The notes beneath the pieces are model-generated. The model searched no databases. It was given only the letters and a program-made list of their open reading frames with translations, and had not been told where the DNA came from. Positions 44,936-55,165 of a DNA stretch of 64,000 nucleotides are shown here, piece by piece; the stretch's first letter is position 1, and every line of letters begins with the position of its first letter. The DNA is from Rhynchopus euleeides (Eukaryota; Euglenozoa; Diplonemea; Diplonemida; Diplonemidae): the NCBI GenBank assembly GCA_963210315.1, contig OY723269.1, positions 1,178,001 through 1,242,000 of the forward strand. The letters run 5' to 3'. A program made the position numbers and the translations under genes.

Positions 44936-45430
44936 ATGCCTCTTATTACTGGGCGTCTGCTCTTTGCGAAGCCTGCTGACAAGCCGCTCGCCAATGTCAC
45001 CGTGCAGCTGCACCGCCAGCCGGGGCTCCCAACGCTGAACCAGCAGCAGTGCAAGGGGGGTGACGTGGGCTCCCTGCTGCTGCGCCCCGAGGCGCTCGGC
45101 ACCGCCGTGACGAACGCCGACGGGGGGTTCGAGCTGACGTACACCGGGTCTGGGCAAGCAGACCTCCACCTGAGCTTCGTGCCGCGCCAGGTTCACTACG
45201 GCAGATGGGGCGTGCCGCGTGAGCACTTTTATCTCAACGCATCGAAGACGCTTCTCCTGAAGGCATTCCGCACGGATCGCAACGGGTGTGCCGACCTGGA
45301 CCCCATCTCCATGCCCTGCTGGGAGCGCGACGGCCGCGCGGTGACACCACGGCTGCACGCCGACCCACCGGCGGAGCTGCTGACCAACTTTGCTGGGGCA
45401 CGCCTGCTTGAGGAAGTCGAGCCCCAAGGA
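44936..45430 (+). pseudogene. Truncated lipoxygenase N-domain copy
   Basis: The frame from 44936 (open to 45574) encodes MPLITGRLLFAKPADKPLAN and continues through VTNADGGFELTYTG, ASKTLLLKAFRT and RDGRAVTPRLHADPPAELL. This matches the first about 150 residues of the lipoxygenase at 53225 at clearly lower identity than the other copy. Similarity ends near LLEEVEPQ (about 45430) and the frame then runs into unrelated sequence. The catalytic domain is missing. It could encode a free-standing transthyretin-like domain if expressed, but truncation of a duplicated gene is simpler. It sits 850 bases upstream of the second copy. Confidence 0.65.
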
Positions 45431-45783
45431 AGTTACCCACGTCCTGGTGGTTTCGTCGTGTGTCTGGGAACCCGCACTTTTCTCCTTCTGCTTGGATTTT
45501 TTTTGTTCTCATTGCCTTTGCCAGGGGTCCCTTTGCCCCAGGCTCTGCTTTTTGCCTTCTTGCGCCCAGCGTGACGCCGTGCCGCACAATAGGAACTGCG
45601 TGTTGCAGCGGTGGCGATGTAGAGGGACAACAGAGCTGAATGGTCAGGCGGCGCATTGCCCCCACCCCCTCCACCCCGCCCCCATCGTGATTTTGTGGCC
45701 TGCGTTGCGAGTGCACCCCCATGTGTTGCCGTGCTGGGTCACCACCGCCCTGACAGACCATACCCGGAACCCCACCCACAACC
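45431..45783. other. Spacer between lipoxygenase copies, partly duplicated
   Basis: Sequence from about 45707 to the next ATG matches 53150-53224 almost exactly (GTGTTGCCGTGCTGGGTCAC), marking the proximal 5' flank shared by the two larger copies. GCGCCCAGCGTG around 45563 also recurs near 52950. Confidence 0.6.
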
Positions 45784-47620
45784 ATGCCTGTGACACGCCG
45801 TGTGAAGGGTGTGCTGTTCTTCGAGTCCCCCTCGGACAAGCCGCTGCACAATGTGACGGTGCAGCTGTACCGTGGCATCGCACACGCGAACCGCTTCAAC
45901 ACGCCTGAGAAGCTGGGTGCCATGAACCTGTCGGCACTGCACACACCCTTGGCTGACGGGGTCACGGATGCGGACGGCAGCTTCGAGTTTGACTACACCC
46001 TGGAGAAGAACTCTGTGGAGTCGCTGCACATCGCCCTCACTAACGGCAAGGCGGGGGTCACTGAGAACGGGCCGAACGTGACATACCTGAACGCCAACAG
46101 GGTGCTGATCTTCCTTCACTCTGCAGAGACTTCTGATGAAGTGTTCGACTTCGGGCGCCTGCGCGTGCCTCTGTGGGAGCGGCGCGCAGAGGGGTTCACC
46201 CCGCGCCTGCTGGTGGACTTCCCGCGTGAGCACTGGACAGAGGAGCTGGAGCGTGCCGGGTGGCTGAAGGAGTCTGCACACAAGGGCCTCGGCGCCATCT
46301 ACGAAGGTGGACGACCTGCAGCACATGGTCCACCCCAACCTGACGCAGAAGCTGCGCAAGGAGGGCGTGACCCTGCCCGAGAGCGAGGAGTACCACGGCG
46401 AGCTTGCGCTGAACGGGTTCAACCCGCGCCTGCTCAAGGCATGCGACGACGGGAAGACCTTCTACATCGACTTCGAGTTCGGCGGCCTTGCTGTGGACGG
46501 AGAGCACTACGCGGCAGACACCACTGCCTTCTTCGAGAAGGCGGGTGCGTCGCTGACGCTGACGAAGATCCACCTGCGCAAGCGCACCCTGGAGGGCGTG
46601 CCCAGCCCTGAGGTGGAGGTGCACACGCCCGACAGCGAGGTGTGGGAGGGTGTGAAGCGCATCTGGCGCTGCAACTACTTCTTCTTTGGACAGGCCATCT
46701 CGCACTTGACGGAGACTCACCTGAACGTGGAGCAGTACATCCTGGCGGTGATGCGCAACGTGCGCCTCAACCCTGTCTTCAACCTGCTGACCCCTCACCT
46801 GCACGGCACATCGATGGTCAACAAGTCTGCGGACAGCCTGCTCACCTCAACGAATGGGCTCGTGGTGCGCCAGGCACCCGTGACACCGGATGCCATGACG
46901 GAGGCAGTCCGTACCTACTTTGGGATGCTGAACTGGCACGACTGGAAGCCGCGTGAGGCTGTGTGTGACGGACACCAGTTCGCGAAGCAGCAGAAGCTGT
47001 ACTGGGAGGTGCTGACAGAGTACGTCAACTTCTTCTTCGAGGAGCACGCGGCAGACATCGAGGCGCAGTGGTTGGAGATCAAGCTGATGAGCGACGAGCT
47101 TGTTGCGAACGCCGTGCCGTTTGTCGACACATCGTGCGAGCCGTGGCAGGACCTCAACGAGGTGAACAAGCGCACCAGCCCGCACCCTGTGGTCGGGGGG
47201 ACGAAGATGGCGCTGTCACCCGTCACCTCAGACGACGAGCTGTCCGCTGCCAACAAGCAGGAAAACCTGGACAGCCTGAAGCAGTTCTGCAAGTACATCA
47301 TCTTCCAGGCGACACTGCGCCACAAGCACGTGAACGACGCACAGTACGACCTGGGTGGTGACCCGCACTACGCCACGCTGGGCCTGACGGCCGACCTGAC
47401 GGACCCGAAGGTGGACCCGTCGACGGCTGTGGACGACAACACCTTCCACGACATCCGCACTGTGACGTACGCACTGTCCAACCACCACTACGGCTATATC
47501 ATGGCAGACGAGGACAAGAACATGCACCCCAAGCTGAAGGAGCTCCTCGAGGCTCGCCGCGCGGCCTTCAACAACTGCGGTCTGGATATCGACACAATCC
47601 GCTCGTGCATCAACGTTTGA
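45784..47620 (+). pseudogene. Lipoxygenase copy with a 101-bp frameshifting deletion
   Basis: The 5' part (45784-46306) and 3' part (46307-47620) are in different frames. Alignment to the intact copy shows that 101 bases are missing after ATCTACGAAG at 46297-46306, corresponding to about 53749-53851 of the intact gene. The loss removes a segment containing GGLGVINQSLG and GLHFIVDK and shifts frame. Elsewhere the copy retains the iron-ligand motifs HLTETH and RHKHVN and ends IRSCINV. There are no other stops. The central part is nearly identical at nucleotide level to 53882-54225, while the N-domain and some later patches differ. Either a recent pseudogene or an assembly error; a genuine exon difference is unlikely because no splice signals flank the gap. 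Confidence 0.75.
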
Positions 47621-48142
47621 TACGCCACGAGTACGCCTTGTGGCAAAGGAAACGCCAGCCTGAAACCAAATGCATCCCCTTGTTCTTCAACCCGACATCC
47701 CAACCCAACCACTGTTCCAAACCCACACTTGCTTTTTATTTTGCTACTTTTTTTTACGGGCGTTCTTTGCATGAACAGCGCATCAACCAGCCGTCCAATC
47801 AAGACGGATTGGTCTTCTTGCAATTGGCGGCAATGCCCGGATTTTTGATTTGCCCCCAACCCTCAAATACCCCCCTCCCACACTGTCACCAATTTTTTTT
47901 GCATACACGTTAAGTGTTCTAAGAAACCAGACATAACCAGAAGACCAACATCATGTTCGTGCTAGCACTTTTCCCTTTTGTCATCACACCCGTGCGCCAA
48001 AACAGGTTAGGCCTTATATTTGGCTGCGTTCAACGAAAAAAGACACTTCTTTCCGGAGTTTAGCTAGCACGATTCAGTTGGGCGATTCATTTGTCTGGTT
48101 TTGATTTGCACGATTGCTTCGCGCTGACCCCAGTGCGAAGCC
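47621..48142. other. Spacer downstream of broken lipoxygenase
   Basis: No gene is supported. The sequence is more AT-rich than the rest, with T runs at 47750-47757 and 47891-47900. Confidence 0.5.
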
Positions 48143-48572
48143 TTACTGGGGGGGGGGCAATTAATCGTAAGTAGTCGAATAATCGTAAGGGGGCGATTAA
48201 TTGTACAACATTTTCTGGGCCATTTATACGTAAATTTGTTTTGAATAATCGTAGGGGTTACGATTATTCACTTTTGGCCAAATTTCTGACTTTTCCCCAG
48301 AGGATCAAGCAACAGGAACAGCAGGGAACCCACTCAGGCTGTAAAAAGTGGAGAATCGGTCGTCATAGACCGGTGATTGAGTCACCCCACATGTCGGAGC
48401 ACACATGCCCCGAGTTTAATGGGAAGAGAGCATGGTTTGAGGCCCCCCGCCCCCAGGTACCCTGCCAGTGAGGTGAGCCTGGGGGGGGCACCAAAATCCT
48501 GGGGTGGCCCATACGCAACCTCAGGAAGATGGACACAGTCCAGAAACTGTACCCCACAAGGAACAGATGTCC

Positions 48573-48622
48573 ACTACCGTGGCCTCCGGCGGCTGGGGGG
48601 CTCCGCCCCCCAGACCCCCTGG
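48573..48622 (+). repeat. GC-rich hairpin module (copy 3 of 8)
   Basis: Same module as at 2848, first of a pair 160 bp apart, inside the 48143-49425 element. It is preceded by GGAACAGATGTCC. Confidence 0.85.
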
Positions 48623-48732
48623 AGCCCTTCGATACCCATCAAGTCAGGGAATCCAACCACTCCAGTAGCCTCAGGCCTCAGGAGGACGCAGCCAACTCAC
48701 ACAGAATCTACGCCCACAATGAACAGATGTTC

Positions 48733-48782
48733 ACTACCGTGGCCTCCGGCGGCTGGGGGGCTCTGCCCCCCAGACCCCCCTT
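48733..48782 (+). repeat. GC-rich hairpin module (copy 4 of 8)
   Basis: Second of the pair. The sequence between the two modules (GGAATCCAACCACTCCAGTA, then GCCAACTCACACAGAATCT) also matches the inter-module sequence in the 2537 and 57989 elements, so the whole block was shared or captured as a unit. Confidence 0.85.
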
Positions 48783-49425
48783 GTAGCGTGTGCCCATGGC
48801 CACCCACCAGCCACGGCACCAAAAAGGTGGCCAATCGTTCACACTTCGACGCACAGTAAATGGCCCCCAATAACTCAAAAAAATTTGAGTAGAGTCACCG
48901 TGAAGAGAGTTTGAACCGTTGATGTCAAAAACGACCCTCTTGTGTGGAAGAACGACGCTGTGCCACCCCCATTTTCCTAACAAACTCGCCCCCCAAAAAA
49001 ATGTATTGGGATTCCGAAATTTGGCCCAAAAATCTCACATTTAGCAGCATGCATGAACCCACAGGGTCCGACATCGGATGTCGGACCCCACCGTGTGCCC
49101 ATCTGGATGACTCAAGCGCCTCACACCGGGTCCCTCCCCTCCTGGTGGCCCACCGGGGTGCTATGGCCAGTTTCCACCGGTGATGTTGCTCTGTGCACGG
49201 AATGCCGGTGAGACAGGCCGAGAATGCGACCCCTCACACCCACCCCCACCCCACCAATTGACATTCTGAACAGCAAAACGGGTAAATTTTTGCCAAAAGT
49301 GAATAATCGTAACCCCTACGATTAATCACCACCGTTGAAAAATTGTAAATTTTGGGACACCCGATTTATACAGACCGCGTCGCTAAATAATCGTAGGGGT
49401 TACAATTATTTGACCCCCCCCAGTA

Positions 49426-51303
49426 ACATCACTCACGGAATGCAAGGAACCGTGGGTCCTCACAACTTGCTGATCCCGCTATGCAGCGGAATCCGCACAA
49501 AGTATCTCGACCCCACTCCCCCCTTCGTTATGTCACACTCGCCGAGAACATCGACTCGATCTTCCCGGCACGCCGAGGCACGGGACGGGAAGTGCCATAC
49601 CCAACGTACACATAATGCATGTGTGCCATATGTAGGGCCGCGTGACAACCAAAATCAAAGACATTTGATTTTTGTGATCGCGCAGCCCTGCCTGTCGCGC
49701 ACACTACTTGGAAACAAGACACCAGACACAAAACAACGGTACATATCGCAAATAAATCAACAAGAAAACCCTACTCCCCTCCCGCATATGGCAACACAGG
49801 CGGAGCAAAGTCGTGCCGATGGCCATCTTGCTTATTCGTTGAATTTTCCATCTTATGGAGTGATCGAAAAGTGGCATTGTGCCGGTGACGAGGCAGTTTT
49901 CTAGAAGGGCTTCGATCGCACAGTGCTGCACTCTATAACTGACACACAGCACGGCAGGGGCTGTGGGCTGTCCTTCCGGCTTCGGGGAGGGCAGGTCTGC
50001 CGCCATTCCGGTGCCACAGGAGAATGTTACACAGTGCATAGCGGTGCCTTTGTCAAGTGCCGAGGTGGCGGTCAGGCAGAGCCACCTGGCTCAGCTGCAG
50101 CGCCATCTGGTGTGCTGACCAGGCACCTGCAGCCCCTACATCCGCTTGTTTCTCTTTTCTGTTCTCTTTTGTGCGCCAGGAGGTTGGATGGCTTCAAAAG
50201 TATCATCAATCACCGGGTAGCCGGTCTCTCAAAACGCAGGGAAAAAAGTGTCGGACAGGTGTAGCACTGGCACAGCAGACAGAGTCACGGCACCCACCGT
50301 TGAGAAATGTTTTTTGTGACAACCCGTCTCAGAACACGGGTAAAAAAATACCAGCGCGTATGGATCAAGTCTAGAGGGGAAAAAAAAAGTCCTGGGTAAG
50401 ACGTTAAACTGCCTGGGGGGGCCGTCCCCGGACCATGACGGGTGCCTGCACCAGGAGTCTAGCACGGCCGTGGTCCGGAGCATGACCTAAAACGGCTTGG
50501 GTACCGAGGCTCCCCAGACCAGGAAGGGTGGAGACACCTGGAGTCTAAATAGTCACACCACGTCAGGCCAGACCTTCGCATTGCACTCCGCGAAGACTGC
50601 CACACAGCCGCGGGGCAGGTGTGCAGCCTGTGGATGACCTCGTACAGAGAAGACTGTAAGGGACGACAGCCCCGCCGAGGCGATACAGCGCCAGACGCGG
50701 CCCGAGTTTCTGGAGACCGACTGGGGAACTGGAACGTCTTCAGGATAAGCGCCTCACAGAGGACTGATCCTCACCTGTGTGAACTGAGAACCCCCAGCCC
50801 CAAGATGCTGGTGTGGAGCGGGTGCCTCGACCTCTTTTCGGGTTCTTTATTTCTTTATTTCCTTTTGGATGCGTCCACCAAAGAAAACGTGGCCACCCAC
50901 TCGCAGAGGCTCCCGAAAGCTCCAGCATCAGCTAGCGGTTCATAGTGTAGATCGGTGTCTCCAGAAGGGGATGTCCGGTCGCAGAAGAAAAACGACGAAG
51001 ACAACCACACAGGCCGCAAAAAAAAAAGTCTGATCCTAAATCGGAGTAAGTATAAGAGATTCGGCCAAAATATATTTTTTTCCTTTATTTTTTTCCTTTT
51101 GGTTCTGAGCCAAGTAACATGGACCAATAAAATTTCTGGAGAAAAAGAAATACCTTGGCGTGAGCCACGGATTCGAACGATTCAAATAAAGCCATTTTCG
51201 GGAGGAAAAAAAATGGGACCAAAAATGGGGGAAGTGGGGGCTGGGTGGGCCCGCCCCCACAGACCATGGCCTCCACCTGGCTTCCAGTGACTGCCTCCCG
51301 CGC
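49426..51303. other. Spacer with a structured GC-rich block and AT-rich tail
   Basis: No confident gene. 50390-50560 contains an inverted repeat with arms CCGGACCATG and CGTGGTCCGG, then another GC-rich stem-forming stretch. Around 50720-50790 a short GNWNVFRIS-like reading resembles the start of an AP-endonuclease domain of LINEs, too short to assign. 51010-51230 is A/T-run-rich. Possibly decayed retroelement sequence. Confidence 0.4.
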
Positions 51304-51770
51304 GGCACTGGGTTCCTACCTGATGTCGGAGTGATCCACACCGAGTTCATCTTGGAAGGTACAGATGTTCACTACCGTGGCCTCCGGCGGCTGGGGGGCT
51401 CCGCCCCCCAGACCCCCCATGCAGACCAGCGGCGTGTGCTGGCTTGTCCTTATGCGACTGGGGTTCTTCGCTACCGTCAAGTTTTCGTCAAAGTTCGGCG
51501 ATTTCCTCCAATACATACAGAGGAGGAAATGCACCAACACACTCGTCTGACTGCTTCTGCCCGCGCAACACTGGGTTCCGACCTGATGTCGGAGCGATCC
51601 ACACCGAGTTCAGCTCGGAAGTTCACTACCGTGGCCTCCGGCGGCTGGGGGGCTCCGCCCCCCAGACCCCCCTGTGGCTTGTGCTTGTCCTTATGCGACT
51701 GGGGGGTTCTTCGCTACCGCCAGGTTTTCGTCAAAGTTCCGCGATTTCCTCGGATGCATACATAGGCTGT
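51304..51770 (+). repeat. Tandem duplication carrying GC-rich hairpin modules 5 and 6
   Basis: Two direct repeats, about 51304-51535 and 51567-51770. Each contains CACTGGGTTC..ACCTGATGTCGGAG, ATCCACACCGAGTTCA, a hairpin module (51371 and 51625), CTTGTCCTTATGCGACTGGG and GTTCTTCGCTACCG. Offset is about 254-263 bp. No terminal inverted repeats were found for this pair. Confidence 0.8.
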
Positions 51771-53224
51771 GACGGGCGCTGTGAAAACAAAATGACCCCA
51801 CCACGATCCGCACCGAGCTCAAAAATGCAAATAAAGGCGGAAAAAAGGGGGGGAACGGGGAAAAAAGGAGAAGGAAAAAAAGCCGGAGTAAATTTTCAGG
51901 ATTTTGGCCGAAAAACCCCGGTGTAAGGATCATACATGGTATGGATGCTCGTAAACGCACAGGTACACAGAAGTGCAGTTGTGCATCCAACTATATATTT
52001 CCAGAGGGTGCCCAAAACGTCCCTCTCACACCATTACACGCTTCTTCAAGCCCCACTTGCTGCAGTATCTATCTTTCACTGAACTGTGGCACACACAACC
52101 CACCAAAAAAAACATGGGGTACTTTTCAAGAAAAATATTCCCGTGGACGGCGCTTGTGAAAGACGGCACCAGCTGCCGCCATGCCCCCACCTCCAGGAAG
52201 CTGTGGAGGTGCGGCTGTGCGGTTTGCCCCAGTCACGCACGAGAGCCACCACGTCCCATCGCCCATCCCATACCCTTCCCACCCCCTTCCCTCCCCCCTG
52301 CTTTATTTTGCTGTTCTGTTGCCCTTCTCTCGCATCGGCGCCGCTTATATCCTGTCGCTTGGTGTTCTGAAGCAACAAAGGCGTCCACCACCAGTGGCAC
52401 ACCGCCGTGGTGGTGGTGGGTGGGGGTGAGGGAGTCGCCGCTCCCACAGCTCCCCATCCAAGTCGCGAGGACTACCGCACACAGCAAGCTGCAACTGAAA
52501 TGATGCCAAGCTGGCGATAAGGCAACACACAGTTGCTCCATCCGCTGGATCGTGCGGTGGTTACCCTTGCATGGCACTGCCTTTGCCCTTGCTCTCTTGT
52601 TTCGAACCGTTTTGGATTTTGTCTTCTTTGAGGCTGGTTTGAGGCCCGCTTCGGTGTCTTTAATTAATCATTACGCTAATGCTAGCATATCTGCGGACTG
52701 CAGTCGCCGGTCGGTGGGGTAGGTGAGGAACAACAGCAGTCGAGAGGCGACGTCTCAACCCGTCGTCTCTCAAGCGTTCGTGCCAAAACTACCCCGGGCC
52801 GCCTCAGAATGAGGAGTTCTCTGACAGCGGCTCGGCAGACTGTCTCTGGGCAGCGGTGCTGAAAACCTGCGCCCCAGGAGATGCACACATGGCAGGGCCC
52901 TGGCCTTGTGGCTTGTGTGTGATTTATTGTCTTCTCCTATGTGCATCTTGCGCCCAGCGTGCCGCTCTCGCACAACAAAACACCGCGTTTGCAGCGGTCC
53001 TGATGTGGATGGGGTGGACCAGGTATCTTAGCGGCAGCCTTTAAGGAAGAATGCCACGCTCTCCCCACTGCCGGGGAGGAGCCCCATGCCCAGGCCCCGC
53101 CCCGCCCAACCTTCCACCCTCTGTTCGGAGAGGATTGCAATAGACGGTGCAGTGCACCCCTGTGTGTTGCCGTGCTGGGTCACCACCGCCCTGACAGACC
53201 ATACCCGGAACCCCACCCACAACC
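51771..53224. other. Spacer upstream of intact lipoxygenase gene
   Basis: It contains one copy of a 205-bp repeat (52258-52462). The last 200 bases are a mosaic: 53030-53145 resembles the flank at 44590-44805, whereas 53150-53224 matches 45707-45783. No separate gene is supported. Confidence 0.55.
52258..52462 (+). repeat. 205-bp direct repeat, copy 1
   Basis: Near-identical to 56829-57033 with only a few mismatches. It starts ATCGCCCATCCCATACCC and ends CTCCCCATCCAAG, with an imperfect inverted stretch around a (GGT)n tract. No terminal inverted repeats, target duplication or ORF are seen. Confidence 0.85.
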
Positions 53225-55165
53225 ATGCCTGTGACACGCCGTGTGAAGGGTGTGCTGTTCTTCGAGTCCCCCTCGGACAAGCCGCTGCACAATGTGACGG
53301 TGCAGCTGTACCGTGGCATCGCACACGCGAACAGCTTCAACACGCCTGAGAACCTTGGTATTTTGAACCTGTCGGCACTGCACGAACCCTTGGCTGACGG
53401 GGTCACGGATGCGGACGGCAGCTTCGACTTTGAATACACTCTGGAGAAGAATTCTGTGGAGTCGCTGCACATCGCTCTCGTGAACGCGGATGTCAACTAC
53501 AAGGACAAGGAGCCCAAGGTGCGTGCGTACCTGAACGCCAACAGGGTGCTGACCTTCCTTCACGCGGCAGAGACTTCTGAGGAAGTGTTCAACTTCGGGC
53601 GCCTGCACCTGCCTGTGTGGGAGCGGCGCACAGAAGGGTTCACCCCGCGCCTGCTGGTGGACTTCCCGCGTGAGCACTGGATCGAGGAGCTGGAGCGTGC
53701 CGGGTGGCTGAAGGAGGCGATGCACAGCGACCTGGGGTCCATCTACGAGTTCGGGGGTCTGGGTGTGATCAACCAGTCGCTTGGTGCATCCGAGGTGATG
53801 GAGGGTCTGAAGGAACGGCTGCCGAAGGGGCTTCACTTCATCGTTGACAAGATCGACGAGTACCAGCACAACATCCACCCCAACCTGACGCAGAATCTGC
53901 GCAAGGAGGGCGTGACCCTGCCCGAGAGCGAGGAGTACCACGGCGAGCTTGCGCTGAACGGGTTCAACCCGCGCCTGCTCAAGGCATGCGACGACGGGAA
54001 GACCTTCTACATCGACTTCGAGTTCGGCGGCCTTGCTGTGGACGGAGAGCACTACGCGGCAGACACCACTGCCTTCTTCGAGAAGGCGGGTGCGTCGCTG
54101 ACGCTGACGAAGATCCACCTGCGCAAGCGCACCCTGGAGGGCGTGCCCAGCCCTGAGGTGGAGGTGCACACGCCCGACAGCGAGGTGTGGGAGGGTGTGA
54201 AGCGCATCTGGCGCTGCAACTACTTCTTCTTCGGGCAGGTGTTGACCCACTTGACGGAGACTCACCTGAACCCAGAGCAGTACATCCTGGCGGTGATGCG
54301 CAACGTGCGCCTCAACCCTGTCTTCAAGCTCCTCACACCACACATGTACGGCACAGCGTTGATCAACAAGTCTGCGGACAAGATTCTGACGTCCAGCACA
54401 GGCCTCGTGGTGCGCCAGGCACCCGTGACACCGGATGCCATGACGGAGGCAGTGCGCACCCACTACGGGACGCTGAACTGGCACGACTGGAAGCCGCGTG
54501 AGGCTGTGTGTGACGGACACCACTTCGCGAAGCAGCAGAAGCTGTACTGGGAGGTGCTGACAGAGTACGTCAACTTCTTCTTCGAGGAGCACGCGGCAGA
54601 CATCGAGGCGCAGTGGTTGGAGATCAAGCTGATGAGCGACGAGCTTGTTGCGAACGCCGTGCCCTACGTTGACGTCTCGCAGGCCGGCTGGCAGGACCTC
54701 AACGAGGTGAACAAGCGGAGCAGCCCGCACCCTGTGGTCGGGGGGACGAAGATGGCGCTGTCACCCGTCACCTCAGACGACGAGCTGTCCGCTGCCAACA
54801 AGCAGGAAAACCTGGACAGCCTGAAGCAGTTCTGCAAGTACATCATCTTCCAATCAACGCTGCGCCACACCCACGTGAATGACGCACAGTACGACCTGGG
54901 TGGTGACCCGCACTACGCCACGCTGGGCCTGACGGCCGACCTGACGGACCCGAAGGTGGACCCGTCGACGGCTGTCGATCACGACACCTTCCACGACATC
55001 CGCACTGTGACGTACGCACTGTCCAACCTGCACTACGGCTACATCATGGAGGATGAGGACAACACCATGCACCCCAAGCTGAAGGAGATCCTCGAGCAGC
55101 ACCGGGAGGCCTTCCTTGCGTGCGGCCTGGATGTTGACAAGATTCGCTCGTGCGTCAACGTTTGA
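53225..55165 (+). CDS. Lipoxygenase with transthyretin-like N-domain (intact copy)
   Basis: A single exon encodes 646 residues. Lipoxygenases insert oxygen into polyunsaturated fatty acids using a non-haem iron. The iron ligands are recognisable: His342 and His347 in HLTETH, His548 and Asn552 in RHTHVN, and the C-terminal carboxylate. Supporting family motifs are ELALNGFNPRLL, a long helix with MRNVRLNPVFKLLTPH and INKSADKIL, and FCKYIIFQSTLRHTHVNDAQ. Instead of the usual PLAT/C2 domain, residues 1-140 form a transthyretin or carboxypeptidase-regulatory-like fold (DKPLHNVTVQLYRG, VTDADGSFDFEYTL). The final residue is Val (IRSCVNV), where nearly all lipoxygenases end in Ile. No signal peptide, so probably cytosolic. 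It belongs to a local family with a broken copy at 45784 and a fragment at 44936. Confidence 0.88.
   Translation: MPVTRRVKGVLFFESPSDKPLHNVTVQLYRGIAHANSFNTPENLGILNLSALHEPLADGVTDADGSFDFEYTLEKNSVESLHIALVNADVNYKDKEPKVRAYLNANRVLTFLHAAETSEEVFNFGRLHLPVWERRTEGFTPRLLVDFPREHWIEELERAGWLKEAMHSDLGSIYEFGGLGVINQSLGASEVMEGLKERLPKGLHFIVDKIDEYQHNIHPNLTQNLRKEGVTLPESEEYHGELALNGFNPRLLKACDDGKTFYIDFEFGGLAVDGEHYAADTTAFFEKAGASLTLTKIHLRKRTLEGVPSPEVEVHTPDSEVWEGVKRIWRCNYFFFGQVLTHLTETHLNPEQYILAVMRNVRLNPVFKLLTPHMYGTALINKSADKILTSSTGLVVRQAPVTPDAMTEAVRTHYGTLNWHDWKPREAVCDGHHFAKQQKLYWEVLTEYVNFFFEEHAADIEAQWLEIKLMSDELVANAVPYVDVSQAGWQDLNEVNKRSSPHPVVGGTKMALSPVTSDDELSAANKQENLDSLKQFCKYIIFQSTLRHTHVNDAQYDLGGDPHYATLGLTADLTDPKVDPSTAVDHDTFHDIRTVTYALSNLHYGYIMEDEDNTMHPKLKEILEQHREAFLACGLDVDKIRSCVNV

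Larger units (their letters stand above)
48143..49425. mobile_element. 1.28-kb TIR element with AT-rich ends and TA target sites
   Basis: The ends read TTACTGGGGGGGG at 48143 and CCCCCCCAGTAA ending 49425. About 150 bases of imperfect inverted repeat follow, rich in AATAATCGTA/TACGATTATT. Best conserved are GGGGTTACGATTATTCACTT at 48255-48274 and its inverse at about 49295-49314. Direct flanks share TA, suggesting a TA target duplication (Tc1/mariner-type; PIF/Harbinger TWA is possible). The interior includes a pair of GC-rich hairpin modules (48573 and 48733) shared with other elements. No ORF. Non-autonomous. Confidence 0.78.

Noticed and set aside
46307-47620. Independent gene starting at GTG 46307
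   Set aside because: It aligns as the frame-shifted continuation of the upstream lipoxygenase copy, not as a separate start.
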